Below, piece after piece: positions 6,977-7,336 of a DNA stretch of 7,336 bases (positions are counted from its first letter, which is position 1; every line of letters starts with the position of its first letter). The position numbers and the translations under genes are program-made. The stretch comes from Flavobacteriaceae bacterium (GTDB taxonomy: Bacteria > Bacteroidota > Bacteroidia > Flavobacteriales > Flavobacteriaceae). The notes under the pieces were generated by a model, which ran no database searches, was not told the DNA's origin, and saw nothing but the letters and a program-made list of their open reading frames with translations. The stretch lies in the NCBI GenBank assembly GCA_016780435.1, contig JADHLU010000040.1:1-7336 (forward strand). Direction: 5' to 3'.

Positions 6977-7336
6977 TAGCGTCTTTTATTCATTTGATGT
7001 ACCATCTGCTCTTTCCAATCGTAAAAATCCCCCGCAACAATATGCGCCCTTGCCTCTTTCACGAGCCACAAATAAAAGGCCAAATTGTGAAGTGTGGCAA
7101 TCTGTTTTCCCAAAAACTCATTGCACACAAAAAGGTGCCTTAGGTAGGCCTTCGAATACTGGGTATCCACATAAGACAGGGCTTCATCATCTATAGGCGA
7201 GAAGTCGTCTTCCCACTTCTTGTTCTTAATGTTTATCGTTCCTTGAGAGGTAAATAACATGCCGTTTCGGGCGTTTCGGGTGGGCATGACACAGTCAAAC
7301 ATGTCTATCCCTAAGGCGATATTCTCTAACAAATTA
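6976..7336 (-). CDS. tgt: tRNA-guanine transglycosylase, C-terminal ~119 residues (5' end outside window)
   Basis: Tgt exchanges guanine-34 in GUN-anticodon tRNAs for preQ1, the committed step of queuosine formation. Only the last third is present; full-length enzymes are about 375 residues. GIDMFDCVMPTR places the catalytic nucleophile Asp at 7294-7296, equivalent to Z. mobilis Asp280, and PTRNARNG keeps both tRNA-binding arginines. The following KNKKWEDDFSPID and YSKAYLRHLF confirm the family. Unusually, the three zinc-ligand cysteines (C-x-C-x2-C before YSKAYLRHL) are replaced by Ala, Ser and Asp (7180-7182, 7174-7176, 7165-7167). The fourth ligand, His in LHNLAFYL (7087-7089), is kept at the correct spacing. 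The frame is otherwise intact and ends normally, so this is not an obvious pseudogene. The frame continues past the window edge; the TTG at 7330-7332 is an internal Leu codon. The stop overlaps the permease start by one base. Confidence 0.95.
   Translation of the reverse strand, partial: NLLENIALGIDMFDCVMPTRNARNGMLFTSQGTINIKNKKWEDDFSPIDDEALSYVDTQYSKAYLRHLFVCNEFLGKQIATLHNLAFYLWLVKEARAHIVAGDFYDWKEQMVHQMNKRR

Noticed and set aside
1..7336. Mobile elements, CRISPR repeats, tRNA/rRNA genes or a hidden defence system
   Set aside because: Nearly every base is accounted for by conserved housekeeping genes with short gaps; no direct repeat arrays, terminal inverted repeats or foreign-looking genes were seen.

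Overview
The window looks like a housekeeping stretch of chromosome from a member of the Bacteroidota, most likely the Flavobacteriia. Four things point there. The proteins have a flavobacterial character: the IF3 N-terminus, the Tgt C-terminus and a lone LptF/LptG-type permease next to tgt. One minus-strand site matches the Bacteroidota -7 promoter element TAnnTTTG. Clear Shine-Dalgarno sequences are absent, and the rplT start is preceded by an A-rich stretch. Base composition is moderate throughout. I see no transposase, integrase, CRISPR array, tRNA, rRNA or compositional island. The assignment to phylum is firm; anything finer is inference.

Left part, plus strand (1-2542): a translation operon, thrS (5' end cut by the window), infC, rpmI and rplT, closed by a strong intrinsic terminator. 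It encodes threonyl-tRNA synthetase, initiation factor IF3 and ribosomal proteins L35 and L20. The infC reading frame and its conserved N-terminus extend 15 codons upstream of the first ATG, to an ATA codon, so this gene very probably begins with a non-canonical AUA. That would fit IF3 autoregulation. The rpmI-rplT gap can fold and may hold a regulatory element. A Cof-type HAD phosphatase (2549-3352) starts only a few bases after the terminator.

Right part, minus strand (3362-7336): reading leftward from the window edge, tgt (tRNA-guanine transglycosylase, N-terminal part missing), an LptF/LptG-family permease, accA (acetyl-CoA carboxylase carboxyltransferase alpha subunit) and dnaB (replicative helicase). 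tgt and the permease overlap by one base (TAATG). accA and dnaB are 9 bases apart and are probably driven by a promoter lying between and within the permease end and accA. The HAD gene and dnaB converge with only 9 bases between their stops and no visible terminator.

No new multi-gene system is evident. The points worth a second look are molecular details inside ordinary genes: the AUA start of infC, loss of all three zinc-ligand cysteines in Tgt, an SSB-like acidic Pro-Phe tail on DnaB, and possible structured RNA before rplT.
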